Source of the DNA: Ruminococcus sp.
Lineage (GTDB): Bacteria > Bacillota > Clostridia > Oscillospirales > Acutalibacteraceae
Assembly: GCA_023667385.1 (NCBI GenBank)
Contig: JAMPAE010000054.1
Coordinates: forward strand, 1 to 8,680
DNA: 8,680 nt
Direction: 5' to 3'
Part shown: in pieces, positions 1-6,127 of the stretch
Numbering within the stretch: position 1 is the stretch's first letter
How the letters are laid out: each line of letters starts with the position of its first letter
The notes under the pieces: model-generated
What the model saw: only the letters and a program-made list of their open reading frames with translations
Told to the model about the DNA's origin: nothing
Databases searched by the model: none
Made by a program: the position numbers and the translations under genes

Positions 1-93
1 CTTGCCGCATTCCTCAAGGCGTGACTTGAGCAGCCCTGTTTGAGTTCCTTTTCCGCTTGCGTCAAGACCCTCAATAACAATCATTTTTCCCAT
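1..93 (-). CDS. tmk: Thymidylate kinase (dTMP kinase), N-terminal 31 residues, cut by window edge
   Basis: The reverse strand reads from an ATG at 93 to the window edge without a stop. The peptide begins MGKMIVIEGLDASGKGTQ, a P-loop (GLDASGKGTQ, about residues 9-18) in the place and context typical of thymidylate kinases. These enzymes phosphorylate dTMP to dTDP in the cytoplasm for DNA synthesis. An AGGTG ribosome binding site lies about 6 bases upstream of the ATG. The gene starts only 15 bases after the stop of the cupin gene, so the two are probably co-transcribed from the promoter at 515-542. Only the N-terminus is visible, so another nucleoside monophosphate kinase of the same fold cannot be fully excluded. 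Confidence 0.8.
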   Translation of the reverse strand, partial: MGKMIVIEGLDASGKGTQTGLLKSRLEECGK

Positions 94-108
94 AAGTACA
101 CCTGAAAA

Positions 109-459
109 TCAATAAGTGAGAATTACTGCAAAAACAACAAGGTTTTCGTTTTCTGTTCTGTTTGCAATTGAATGCTTCTGACCGCCAAGGCAAATGCAAC
201 TGTCACCTGCGTTCAGAATTTCCTGCTTACCGTTGTCGTCATAGGTTGCAGTACCTTCGATTATATAGAAAACTTCTTCTTCATTTTCATGAACATGAGC
301 ACCGATTGAGCAACCCGGCTCAAGAAGAATTTTACCAATCAGGCGTGCGTGTCCCTGATATTCACCACAGTTGAGCACATCAGTCACAACTGCCTGTCCG
401 TCGCCGCCCCTCATGTTCACTTTAACGGTTGAAACCATGTCTTTGCTTCTTTTAATCAT
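109..459 (-). CDS. Small single-domain cupin protein
   Basis: This 116-residue protein is one cupin beta-barrel. Motif 1 is visible at about residues 49-69, with metal ligands H55, H57 and E61 or E62 (core HVHENEEE) and the closing glycine of YIIEG. Motif 2 is at about residues 85-100, with H96; the usual proline of that motif is replaced (CLGGQKH). Cupins of this size bind a divalent metal and act as small enzymes, sugar or metabolite binders, or sensors; the substrate cannot be read from sequence. The start is supported by AAGGAG located 8 bases upstream. It is the first gene after its own promoter and is followed 15 bases later by tmk. That neighbour is housekeeping and does not suggest a specific role. 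Confidence 0.85.
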   Translation of the reverse strand: MIKRSKDMVSTVKVNMRGGDGQAVVTDVLNCGEYQGHARLIGKILLEPGCSIGAHVHENEEEVFYIIEGTATYDDNGKQEILNAGDSCICLGGQKHSIANRTENENLVVFAVILTY

Positions 460-514
460 AAGTCTATCTCCTTAGAATTTACACATTAAGTAATTACAGT
501 TCTACAAGTACAAT

Positions 515-542
515 ATTATATCACATTTTCATAAATAATCAA
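515..542 (-). promoter_or_regulatory. Promoter of the cupin-tmk unit
   Basis: On the minus strand, TTGATT (537-542) and TATAAT (515-520) are separated by 16 bases. The -10 carries the extended TGA-TATAAT form. Transcription would start near 508, giving a leader of about 50 bases to the ATG at 459. This is pattern recognition only. The region is AT-rich, but the extended -10 and its position between the der terminator and the cupin gene support it. Confidence 0.65.
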
Positions 543-582
543 TAACAAAATTGTAATTTTAGAGGTTCCAAGCATTAACCAT

Positions 583-619
583 AAAAAGCAGAGAACTGCC
601 CTGTTAAAAGCAGTTCCCT
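583..619 (-). terminator. Intrinsic terminator after der
   Basis: On the minus strand a 10-bp stem (610-619 with 590-599, one G-U pair; core GGGAACTGC/GCAGTTCTC) closes a 10-base loop and is followed by TTTTT at 583-587. It begins 8 bases after the der stop codon and closes the DUF512-der transcription unit. Confidence 0.88.
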
Positions 620-626
620 TGTTTAA

Positions 627-1955
627 TTATCTTTTGTTGTTCTCACGTTCTCTGATTACAAAACGTGTTGGGGTACCCTCAAGACCGAAAACTTCTCTGA
701 TTTGGTTGTCAATATAACGCTGATAGCTATAATGAAACAGCTTGGCATCATTAACAAAGCAAACAAATGTCGGCGGTCTTGTTGATGCCTGTGTCATATA
801 GTAAATTTTAAGGCGCTTACCCTTATCTGTTGGCGGCTGAACCCTTGTTGTTGCAGCAGCAAGAACATCGTTGAGCTTACCCGTTGAAATTCTCATTGCG
901 TTCTGTTCATCAACGAATTTGATTAGTTCAAACATTCTGTCAAGGCGCTGACCTGTTTTTGCAGAAATGAAGATAATCGGCGCATATGACATGAACGAAA
1001 AATCATTCATCAGCTTTTTGCGATAGCTATCCATGGTTTTGCCGTCTTTTTCAAGTGCATCCCATTTGTTGACCGCAATCACGCAAGCCTTGCCCATTTC
1101 GTGCGCAATGCCTGCAACCTTCGAATCCTGCTCGGTGAAGCCCTCAACGGCGTCAATCATAATTACGCAGACATTTGCCCTTTCAACTGCCATTTTCGCC
1201 CTGATGATGCTGTATTTTTCAATTTGATCATCAACTCTGCTTTTGCGGCGCAAACCTGCCGTGTCAATAAAAACAAAATCGCCATATTGATTGGAAACAA
1301 AGGTGTCTGTTGCGTCACGTGTTGTGCCTGCGATGTTTGAAACAATGGCTCTCTCCTCGCCTGAAATTGCATTGACAAGCGACGATTTGCCAACGTTCGG
1401 CTTGCCGATGACAGCAACTTTGATCGTGCCGTCCTCCTCGTCATCCTCTCCGCAATCGGGCAGATGCTCAATGACAGCATCAAGCAAATCGCCTGTTCCA
1501 TGGCCGTGAACAGCGGAAACAGAAATCGGATCGCCCAATCCAAGGTTATAAAATTCATAAAATTCAGGAGGAACAGCGCCAACCGTGTCACACTTATTAA
1601 CGCAAAGTACAATCGGCTTGCCGCTTTTTTGAAGCATGGTTGCAACCTCCTGGTCTGTTGCAACAACGCCTGAGCGTATATCGGTGACAAGGATAATCAC
1701 CGATGCACTGTCAATTGCAAGCTGAGCCTGGCGGCGCATCTGCTTTAAAATTATGTCATTTGAATACGGCTCAATGCCGCCTGTATCAATCAGAAGAAAA
1801 TGCTTTGAAAGCCATTCGCAATCGCCGTAAATTCTATCCCTTGTGACACCCGGAGTGTCATCAACGATTGAAAGGCGCTGACCGACAAGCTTGTTAAAAA
1901 GCGTTGATTTGCCTGTGTTCGGTCTGCCGACAATGGCAACAACCGGTCTTGCCAT
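627..1955 (-). CDS. der: Ribosome assembly GTPase Der (EngA)
   Basis: Der is an essential double GTPase that binds the 50S subunit and is needed for its assembly. In this 442-residue protein both G domains are complete. Domain 1 has GRPNTGKS (10-17), TRD (38-40), DTGG (57-60) and NKCD (120-123). Domain 2 has GKPNVGKS (184-191), TTRD (211-214), DTAG (231-234), NKWD (296-299) and SAK (331-333). The KH-like C-terminal domain occupies about 353-442, and length matches the family (about 435-445). An in-frame GTG at 1964 gives three more residues, but it lies inside the AAAGGGTGA ribosome binding site. The ATG at 1955, 8 bases after that site and giving MARPVVAIVGRPN, is the better start. The gene follows DUF512 by 21 bases and ends in the terminator at 583-619. 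Confidence 0.97.
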   Translation of the reverse strand: MARPVVAIVGRPNTGKSTLFNKLVGQRLSIVDDTPGVTRDRIYGDCEWLSKHFLLIDTGGIEPYSNDIILKQMRRQAQLAIDSASVIILVTDIRSGVVATDQEVATMLQKSGKPIVLCVNKCDTVGAVPPEFYEFYNLGLGDPISVSAVHGHGTGDLLDAVIEHLPDCGEDDEEDGTIKVAVIGKPNVGKSSLVNAISGEERAIVSNIAGTTRDATDTFVSNQYGDFVFIDTAGLRRKSRVDDQIEKYSIIRAKMAVERANVCVIMIDAVEGFTEQDSKVAGIAHEMGKACVIAVNKWDALEKDGKTMDSYRKKLMNDFSFMSYAPIIFISAKTGQRLDRMFELIKFVDEQNAMRISTGKLNDVLAAATTRVQPPTDKGKRLKIYYMTQASTRPPTFVCFVNDAKLFHYSYQRYIDNQIREVFGLEGTPTRFVIRERENNKR

Positions 1956-1976
1956 CTTCATCACCCTTTCTTTTAT

Positions 1977-3278
1977 TTATTCCAATATAATATTCAAAAG
2001 TTCAAATCCGTCATTGCTTACAGGCACAATTTGAACCCCTAATTCATCCCTTGCCTGTTCAAGCGAAACATCATCAAGGAAAATGTCCTGCTCGCTTCTT
2101 AGCATAACCGACGGAATTATAAGCGTATCGCCGAGCGGCTTATCTTTCAATTGATTTATCAAATCCTTGCCTGTTATCAAGCCCGCAACAGTGATGCTGT
2201 GACCGAAGAAATCATTGACAATTTCATAAACATTAACGTGAACATTGCTGAATTTGCTGCTTACCGCATCACAAAGCGATTTCATCAGCGGATAAGCCGC
2301 AACTCCTGTTGCAAGGCTGATGTTGATTTCTTTTTTTGGTGCATCTGCACCTTCCAACGCCGAATAGAACTCACTTTCAAGGCTTTTCCAAAGTCCAACT
2401 CCGTTTTCAATCTGCGGATATTCCTCATAGTATTCCTCATTCGGCAGACGCATATTTGCCTTGAGATAAAACTCATCAGCACAATAGACAAGCCGTGTTC
2501 CGTGCAGCTTTTTAAATTCATCGCCAAAGCTGTCAACTGTTTCAATGACTTGCCTTGCCGTCTCGGAGGTATATTCGCTCAGTTGACAGAGATTTTCCCT
2601 ATATTTGGTTAAACCAACCGGAACTGCAGCAACACTTTGAATGGCAGGATAAAGCTTGCTCAACTCATTGAGGCTGAACTCAAGTTCTCTGCCGTCATTC
2701 AAGCCGGGGCACAAAACAAGCTGTGCATTAAGTTTGATGCCTGCCGAAGCGAATTTTTCAAGGTACTTCAGGCTTTCGCCTGAGTTCTTGTTTTTCATCA
2801 TTTTAACCCTAAGTTCCGGGTTCATCGTGTGAACCGAAACATTAACAGGGCTGATGTGCATTTCAATTATGCGGTCAACATCATGCTCGGTGAGATTAGT
2901 CAGCGTGATATAGTTACCGAAAAGGAACGACATTCGTGAATCGTCATCTTTAAAATAAAGCGAATCACGCATACCCTTTGGGAGCTGATCAATGAAGCAA
3001 AAAACACACTTGTTTTTGCAGTGCATCTGCTTGTCCATGAGATAGGTTTCAAACTCAAGGCCAAGATCCTCATGCTCTTTTTTGTGAATCTTAACTGTTT
3101 TTGTTTTGCCCTTTTCATTGGTAAAGCTCACCTCAAGGCGGCTTTCCTCGGCATAAAACTGATAATCGAGCACATCATTAATTTCATGAGAGTTGATGCT
3201 GTTGAGGATATAGCCGCTTTTGATACCTTTTTTGGAAGCGAGCGATTTTTTTTGAACACCGCTTATTTTTACAGCCAT
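1977..3278 (-). CDS. DUF512 family protein: PDZ-like domain plus radical-SAM-type Fe-S domain
   Basis: This 433-residue protein starts with a PDZ-like segment (about 1-70, with SLASKKGIKSGYILNSING-like spacing). A CxxxCxxC cluster (C87, C91, C94; CKNKCVFCF) follows, typical of radical SAM enzymes that hold a 4Fe-4S cluster. The C-terminal half carries DUF512 signatures, such as NDFFGHSITVAGLITGKD (355-372) and the FLDD stretch near 400-403. The family is widespread in Clostridia and cyanobacteria, and its reaction is unknown to me. It sits directly before der, an arrangement common in Bacillota that suggests, but does not prove, a link to ribosome or rRNA work. Upstream in-frame ATGs at 3299 and 3281 overlap or crowd the TTAGGAGGG site; the ATG at 3278 (MAVKISGV) has the best spacing, 7 bases. 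Confidence 0.9.
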   Translation of the reverse strand: MAVKISGVQKKSLASKKGIKSGYILNSINSHEINDVLDYQFYAEESRLEVSFTNEKGKTKTVKIHKKEHEDLGLEFETYLMDKQMHCKNKCVFCFIDQLPKGMRDSLYFKDDDSRMSFLFGNYITLTNLTEHDVDRIIEMHISPVNVSVHTMNPELRVKMMKNKNSGESLKYLEKFASAGIKLNAQLVLCPGLNDGRELEFSLNELSKLYPAIQSVAAVPVGLTKYRENLCQLSEYTSETARQVIETVDSFGDEFKKLHGTRLVYCADEFYLKANMRLPNEEYYEEYPQIENGVGLWKSLESEFYSALEGADAPKKEINISLATGVAAYPLMKSLCDAVSSKFSNVHVNVYEIVNDFFGHSITVAGLITGKDLINQLKDKPLGDTLIIPSVMLRSEQDIFLDDVSLEQARDELGVQIVPVSNDGFELLNIILE

Positions 3279-3308
3279 CATCAACCCTCCTAACATCATA
3301 ATAAATTT

Positions 3309-3343
3309 AAAAGGCAGAGAAAGCCCTACCGCTCTTCTCTACC
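3309..3343 (-). terminator. Terminator-like hairpin between rpmF and the DUF512 gene
   Basis: On the minus strand GGTAGAGAA (3335-3343) pairs with TTCTCTGCC (3313-3321), 9 bp with one G-U, around a 13-base loop, and is followed by only four T (3309-3312). The short T run suggests partial termination. I find no convincing promoter between it and the DUF512 start, so read-through from the rpmF promoter may feed DUF512 and der. Confidence 0.65.
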
Positions 3344-3366
3344 TCTCAAAAAGTAAGTCCAAAGGC

Positions 3367-3552
3367 TTATTCTTCGTCCATTGCAACAACAAGCTTGCCC
3401 TTGTAATAGCCACAGCTTCCGCAAACCTTATGCGGAACGGTGAATTTGCCGCAATTGCTGCATCTTACAAGTGTTGGAGCGTCAAGCTTCCACACGTTTG
3501 AACGTCTTTTGTCTCTTCTTGCCTTTGATACTCTTCTCTTTGGTACTGCCAT
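3367..3552 (-). CDS. rpmF: 50S ribosomal protein L32
   Basis: This 61-residue protein starts MAVPKRRVSKARRDKRR, the basic N-terminus typical of bacterial L32, a structural protein of the large ribosomal subunit. A zinc ribbon is formed by C31, C34, C44 and C47 (CSNC and CGSC), so this is the zinc-binding form rather than the cysteine-free variant some bacteria use under zinc limitation. The start at 3552 is set by AAGGAGGTG 6 bases upstream; an in-frame extension to 3561 would run into that site. It lies 36 bases after the DUF177 gene, the classic DUF177-rpmF pair, and shares its promoters. The acidic tail ends DEE. Confidence 0.97.
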   Translation of the reverse strand: MAVPKRRVSKARRDKRRSNVWKLDAPTLVRCSNCGKFTVPHKVCGSCGYYKGKLVVAMDEE

Positions 3553-3588
3553 AACCAGCACCTCCTTATAAAAAATAATCAGTTACAA

Positions 3589-4086
3589 TTAATCGTCCAG
3601 GAAAGAGAGCAGAGCCTCTAATCTGGGGTCAATCTCTTTCTTGCATTCACAGGACGTTTCATTTAAGTTTGTTCCGCACCGGGGGCAGATACCCTTGCAG
3701 TCATCCTTGCAAAGGAATTTGCTTGGCAAAAACAAATAAATGTCTTCTAAGGTAAGCTGTTCAACATCAAGCTGCATATTTTCAACAAGAATGTAATCAT
3801 CATTATCCTCGTTGTTCAGCTCGGAAACAAGCCCATGCTCCACCGGCACTTCAAAATGCTTTTTAACTGCGGCAGCACATCTGTCACAAGTTCCTTCAAA
3901 ATCAAAGCTTGCAACCGCTGAAATTGAAACAACTCCGGCACGGTTAACAATCTCGCCATGAAGCGTCACAGGTGTTGTGAATGGAAACACACCGTTATAT
4001 TCTTCACCGCTGAAATCGAACGTTAAACCGTTAAGGCTGATTTTTTCAATTCCGCCGTTAAATAAACTTTCAAGTGCTGTAAACAT
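3589..4086 (-). CDS. DUF177/YceD family protein (large-subunit rRNA accumulation)
   Basis: The 165-residue protein matches the YceD/DUF177 family, which in bacteria and plastids is needed for normal accumulation of 23S rRNA and is nearly always encoded just before rpmF, as here. Visible are CDRC (C67, C70) with the following VPVEHGL segment, the LTLEDIYLFLPSKFLCKDDCKG region (C126, C130), and CPRCGTNLNETSCEC (C134, C137, C146, C148). The last four cysteines form a probable zinc-binding knuckle and the protein ends in an acidic tail. The ATG at 4086 has GAGGTGAGC just upstream. It is the first gene of the block and lies about 20 bases from the predicted transcription start of the consensus promoter at 4112-4140. 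Confidence 0.92.
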   Translation of the reverse strand: MFTALESLFNGGIEKISLNGLTFDFSGEEYNGVFPFTTPVTLHGEIVNRAGVVSISAVASFDFEGTCDRCAAAVKKHFEVPVEHGLVSELNNEDNDDYILVENMQLDVEQLTLEDIYLFLPSKFLCKDDCKGICPRCGTNLNETSCECKKEIDPRLEALLSFLDD

Positions 4087-4111
4087 AGCTCACCTCATAA
4101 TAACGAATAAC

Positions 4112-4140
4112 ATTATATAGATAGTTTGAAGTTTTGTCAA
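4112..4140 (-). promoter_or_regulatory. Perfect consensus promoter of the DUF177-rpmF operon (proximal)
   Basis: On the minus strand TTGACA (4135-4140), a 17-base spacer and TATAAT (4112-4117) match the housekeeping sigma consensus at all 12 positions with optimal spacing. Transcription should start near 4105, giving a leader of about 20 bases. A constitutively strong promoter fits a ribosomal protein operon. Confidence 0.9.
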
Positions 4141-4226
4141 TAACCAAAAACAAAAAAACTTCAAAAACTTGGCATCCGTGGCAAATTCTTGCCGCAAAAA
4201 CACCTGCTTTTAATGTATTGATAATT

Positions 4227-4256
4227 ATTATACTATAATAAAGGCAGTTTTGTCAA
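4227..4256 (-). promoter_or_regulatory. Second, distal promoter of the DUF177-rpmF operon
   Basis: On the minus strand TTGACA (4251-4256) and TATAAT (4227-4232) are separated by 18 bases. The -35 region shares the 11 bases TTGACAAAACT with the proximal promoter 116 bases downstream. Transcription would start near 4220. The 80 bases between the two promoters contain a small hairpin (GGCAA-GAAT-TTGCC) and T-rich runs, so this promoter may produce either a longer operon leader or a short RNA. Confidence 0.75.
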
Positions 4257-4260
4257 AAGA

Positions 4261-4289
4261 TTGTGCAAAATTAATTGTTGTGATATAAT
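4261..4289 (+). promoter_or_regulatory. Divergent plus-strand promoter upstream of the repeat array
   Basis: TTGTGC (4261-4266), a 17-base spacer and TATAAT (4284-4289) with the extended form TGA-TATAAT. The -35 matches poorly (first three bases only), but a full -10 plus the TG extension can compensate. Its -35 lies 4 bases from the -35 of the minus promoter at 4251-4256, so the two could compete for polymerase. Transcripts would pass through the repeat array at 4325-4551 toward the membrane HTH gene, about 390 bases away. Confidence 0.6.
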
Positions 4290-4324
4290 CGTGATGTTTA
4301 ATGAGAGGCTTTGTAATTAAAAGT

Positions 4325-4551
4325 GTGCGAAAACCGTCGGATTGTGCCAAAAATGCAATCAGACTTGAGAATGGTGCAAGATGGTGGTTTTTTCGCACTG
4401 AAGCCGTACAAAGGTACTGCGAGCGTGCGAAAAGCCGCCATATTGTGCCAAAAATGCAATCAGGCTTGAGAATGGTGCAAGATGGTGGTTTTTTCGCACT
4501 GAAGCCGTACAAAGGTACTGCGAGCGTGCGAAAAGCCGCCATATTGTGCCA
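4325..4551 (+). repeat. Tandem ~100-bp repeat made of alternating inverted arms (L-R-L-R-L)
   Basis: Two near-identical units (4325-4424, 100 bp; 4425-4525, 101 bp) are followed by a 26-base copy of the unit start (4526-4551). Each unit has a left arm (GTGCGAAAAGCCGCCAT, then A, then TTGTGCC in unit 2) and a right arm (GGTGCAA, G, then ATGGTGGTTTTTTCGCAC). The arms pair over about 24 bp, with G-U pairs that exist only in plus-sense RNA. The loop inside a unit is 24 bases. The spacer between units is 26 bases and holds a small GTAC-AAAG-GTAC hairpin. The third partial copy is exactly one complete left arm. Unit 1 has a diverged left arm (CCGTCGG instead of GCCGCCAT) that can still pair, partly through G-U. 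No coding signal is visible. Confidence 0.9.
4425..4499 (+). terminator. Terminator-like hairpin of repeat unit 2 (a similar one at 4325-4398 in unit 1)
   Basis: Read as plus-sense RNA, CCGCCAT-A-TTGTGCC pairs with GGTGCAA-G-ATGGTGG and is followed at once by TTTTTT. An AAAA tract stands before the stem, the layout of an intrinsic terminator with A and T flanks. The 24-base loop is longer than usual. The flanks GTGCG/CGCAC extend the pairing and might instead lock the T run into the stem, so termination activity is uncertain. Unit 1 has the same right arm at 4373-4398. Confidence 0.4.
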
Positions 4552-4565
4552 TTATCAAGTTTGAT

Positions 4566-4580
4566 TCTCGGTTTGCGAGA
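4566..4580. promoter_or_regulatory. Small palindrome in the leader of the HTH gene
   Basis: TCTCG-GTTTG-CGAGA is a perfect 5-bp inverted repeat; GATTCTCG recurs at 4605-4612. It lies in the 138-base stretch (4552-4689) between the repeat array and the HTH gene. That stretch otherwise shows no clear consensus promoter; TATGAT at 4615-4620 lacks a good -35. It could be an autoregulatory operator, but the match is short. Confidence 0.25.
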
Positions 4581-4689
4581 GTGTAATTTCTGTTTATGTC
4601 CTGTGATTCTCGCTTATGATTTTGTAGAATTGAGGAAAGTCAACAGCAATTTGAGTTGGCTTCAAGTAAACATCAGGAGGTTAACTGTT

Positions 4690-5964
4690 ATGTCAAAAAA
4701 ATCAATCGGTCAGTTCATTGCGGCTTTGCGAAAAGCCAACGGAATGACTCAAAAACAATTGGGCGAAATGCTGAATGTTTCAGATAAAGCTGTGAGCCGA
4801 TGGGAGCGTGACGAATGTGCACCCGACCTTTCTCTGATTCCTGTCATTGCGGAAATTTTTCAGGTCACTTCCGATGAAATATTGCGGGGAGAGCGTCTGA
4901 TTATAGACGATGATTCACCCGCATATAAAAGCAGCGGAAAAACCGAGAAACAGGTTGAACACATCCTCAATGATACAAAATCAAAATTCAAAGTGCGCAG
5001 CATGATTTCGCTTGGGATTGCCTGCCTTGGACTTTTTGCGGCGATGATTGGCAACACCGGCTTTCTTCGTGCTTACATCGGATTTTTTGCAGGTTGCATC
5101 TTTTTCCTTGCCGCCCTCATTTGCGAAAGCATCTTCATGCACCTTGCGTTTGCATCGGTCAGCAGCTCTGATTTAGACAGCGACAAGGTTAACAGTTTCA
5201 GGAAAGAATGTTTCGGTAACGGTTGCCTTTCAATTTCTCTGATTGTCACAATGTATGCTTCAACTTTGCCGCTGATTTATCTGCCGGATGACACTTACAT
5301 GGGCGTATCCATGCCATCATGCCTGATTCACGGGTTGCTTTGTGCCGTCGTTTGTGCAGTTGTTTGCACATTTGCGGTTTGGATTGCAAAGCAGATTGCT
5401 GTCAAAAACGGCGTCTATACTCTTGGTGAAACAGAGGCTGCCGAATACTGCAAAATGAACAGGCTGAAAAGGAAAAGTTTGATTATTCTTGCAGTTGTTT
5501 TGGCGGTTACACTTTTAGCGCAGAGGACATTCAATAATGTTGTTCAACCAAGCAATTTTTCAACGGGAACAGTTTTCACCGATCTTGACAAATTCAAGGA
5601 ATACATGGAGAGAGATGTACCCGAACAACATCGCTATTATGACGACACCCTGATGGAAACCATGCCAATTGAAGATTTTGAGGACGATTTTGACATCAAC
5701 AATGAGCCTGAAGAAATTGAGGAAACAATTGAAAACAGTGACGGCAAAGTTATTTGCAGGTTCATTCATCGCAACATGGCAGTCACACAATACAGCGTTG
5801 ACTGGGACGGTGACAAGTTTGTTGCTGTCACAGCATACACGGAAAACGATTTGCTCAGAGGCAACGGCATCATTGATTTTGTTAATGTATTCTTTTCGGG
5901 TTTATACATTGCTGAAATCGTTGCAGTTGCTATTGTATACGTAATTAAAAAGAAAAAATCATAA
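4690..5964 (+). CDS. Membrane-anchored XRE-type helix-turn-helix regulator with six membrane segments
   Basis: This 424-residue protein opens with a Cro/CI-type helix-turn-helix (about 6-66; MTQKQLGEMLNVSDKAVSRW at 19-38 contains both helices). A linker follows, then hydrophobic segments at about 104-121, 127-145, 177-197, 211-232, 261-279 and 397-418, and a KKKKS tail. With the DNA-binding domain inside, the topology places residues 280-396, an acidic region rich in D, E and Y, outside, and the basic tail inside. This fits a one-component sensor that binds DNA from the membrane; the signal and target genes cannot be read. The start at 4690 follows AGGAGG by 9 bases; an in-frame ATG at 4546 would run back into the repeat array and has no such site. 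A terminator follows at 5979-6018. Confidence 0.88.
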   Translation: MSKKSIGQFIAALRKANGMTQKQLGEMLNVSDKAVSRWERDECAPDLSLIPVIAEIFQVTSDEILRGERLIIDDDSPAYKSSGKTEKQVEHILNDTKSKFKVRSMISLGIACLGLFAAMIGNTGFLRAYIGFFAGCIFFLAALICESIFMHLAFASVSSSDLDSDKVNSFRKECFGNGCLSISLIVTMYASTLPLIYLPDDTYMGVSMPSCLIHGLLCAVVCAVVCTFAVWIAKQIAVKNGVYTLGETEAAEYCKMNRLKRKSLIILAVVLAVTLLAQRTFNNVVQPSNFSTGTVFTDLDKFKEYMERDVPEQHRYYDDTLMETMPIEDFEDDFDINNEPEEIEETIENSDGKVICRFIHRNMAVTQYSVDWDGDKFVAVTAYTENDLLRGNGIIDFVNVFFSGLYIAEIVAVAIVYVIKKKKS

Positions 5965-5978
5965 AACGTTGAAAAGAT

Positions 5979-6018
5979 TTCCACAGTTCACCTAAAATGA
6001 TGGCTGTGGAATTTTTTT
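5979..6018 (+). terminator. Intrinsic terminator after the membrane HTH gene
   Basis: TTCCACAG (5979-5986) pairs perfectly with CTGTGGAA (6004-6011), 8 bp, around a 17-base loop, and is followed by seven T (6012-6018). It lies 14 bases after the stop codon and separates this gene from the DUF3737 gene. Confidence 0.85.
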
Positions 6019-6127
6019 GAGAAAATTTTACACTATTTGTTCTAAATTCCTTTCTCGAAACATTTTCAATTGGCAAATGAGTACAATATGACGCAGTAAA
6101 AATCACTGATTGAGGAGGCGCTTTATT

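Noticed and set aside
1163..1690. A 175-residue minus-strand frame inside der
   Set aside because: It is a different frame of the Der coding sequence, whose motifs are intact throughout; no separate start signals.
4325..4551. CRISPR array
   Set aside because: Only about 2.3 copies, with the whole ~100-bp unit repeated and no unique spacers; no cas genes nearby.
4325..4551. Integron attC-like imperfect palindromes
   Set aside because: Size fits, but the conserved GTTRRRY/RYYYAAC ends are absent and there are no cassette genes or integrase.
4301..4564. An 87-residue plus-strand open frame across the repeat array, and a 104-residue minus-strand frame over the same region
   Set aside because: Both are translations of the tandem DNA repeat, have no ribosome binding site, and show repetition only because the DNA repeats.
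4546..4689. Upstream extension of the HTH protein to an ATG at 4546
   Set aside because: The extension begins inside the third repeat arm, has no ribosome binding site, and the start at 4690 has an AGGAGG 9 bases upstream and a typical XRE N-terminus.
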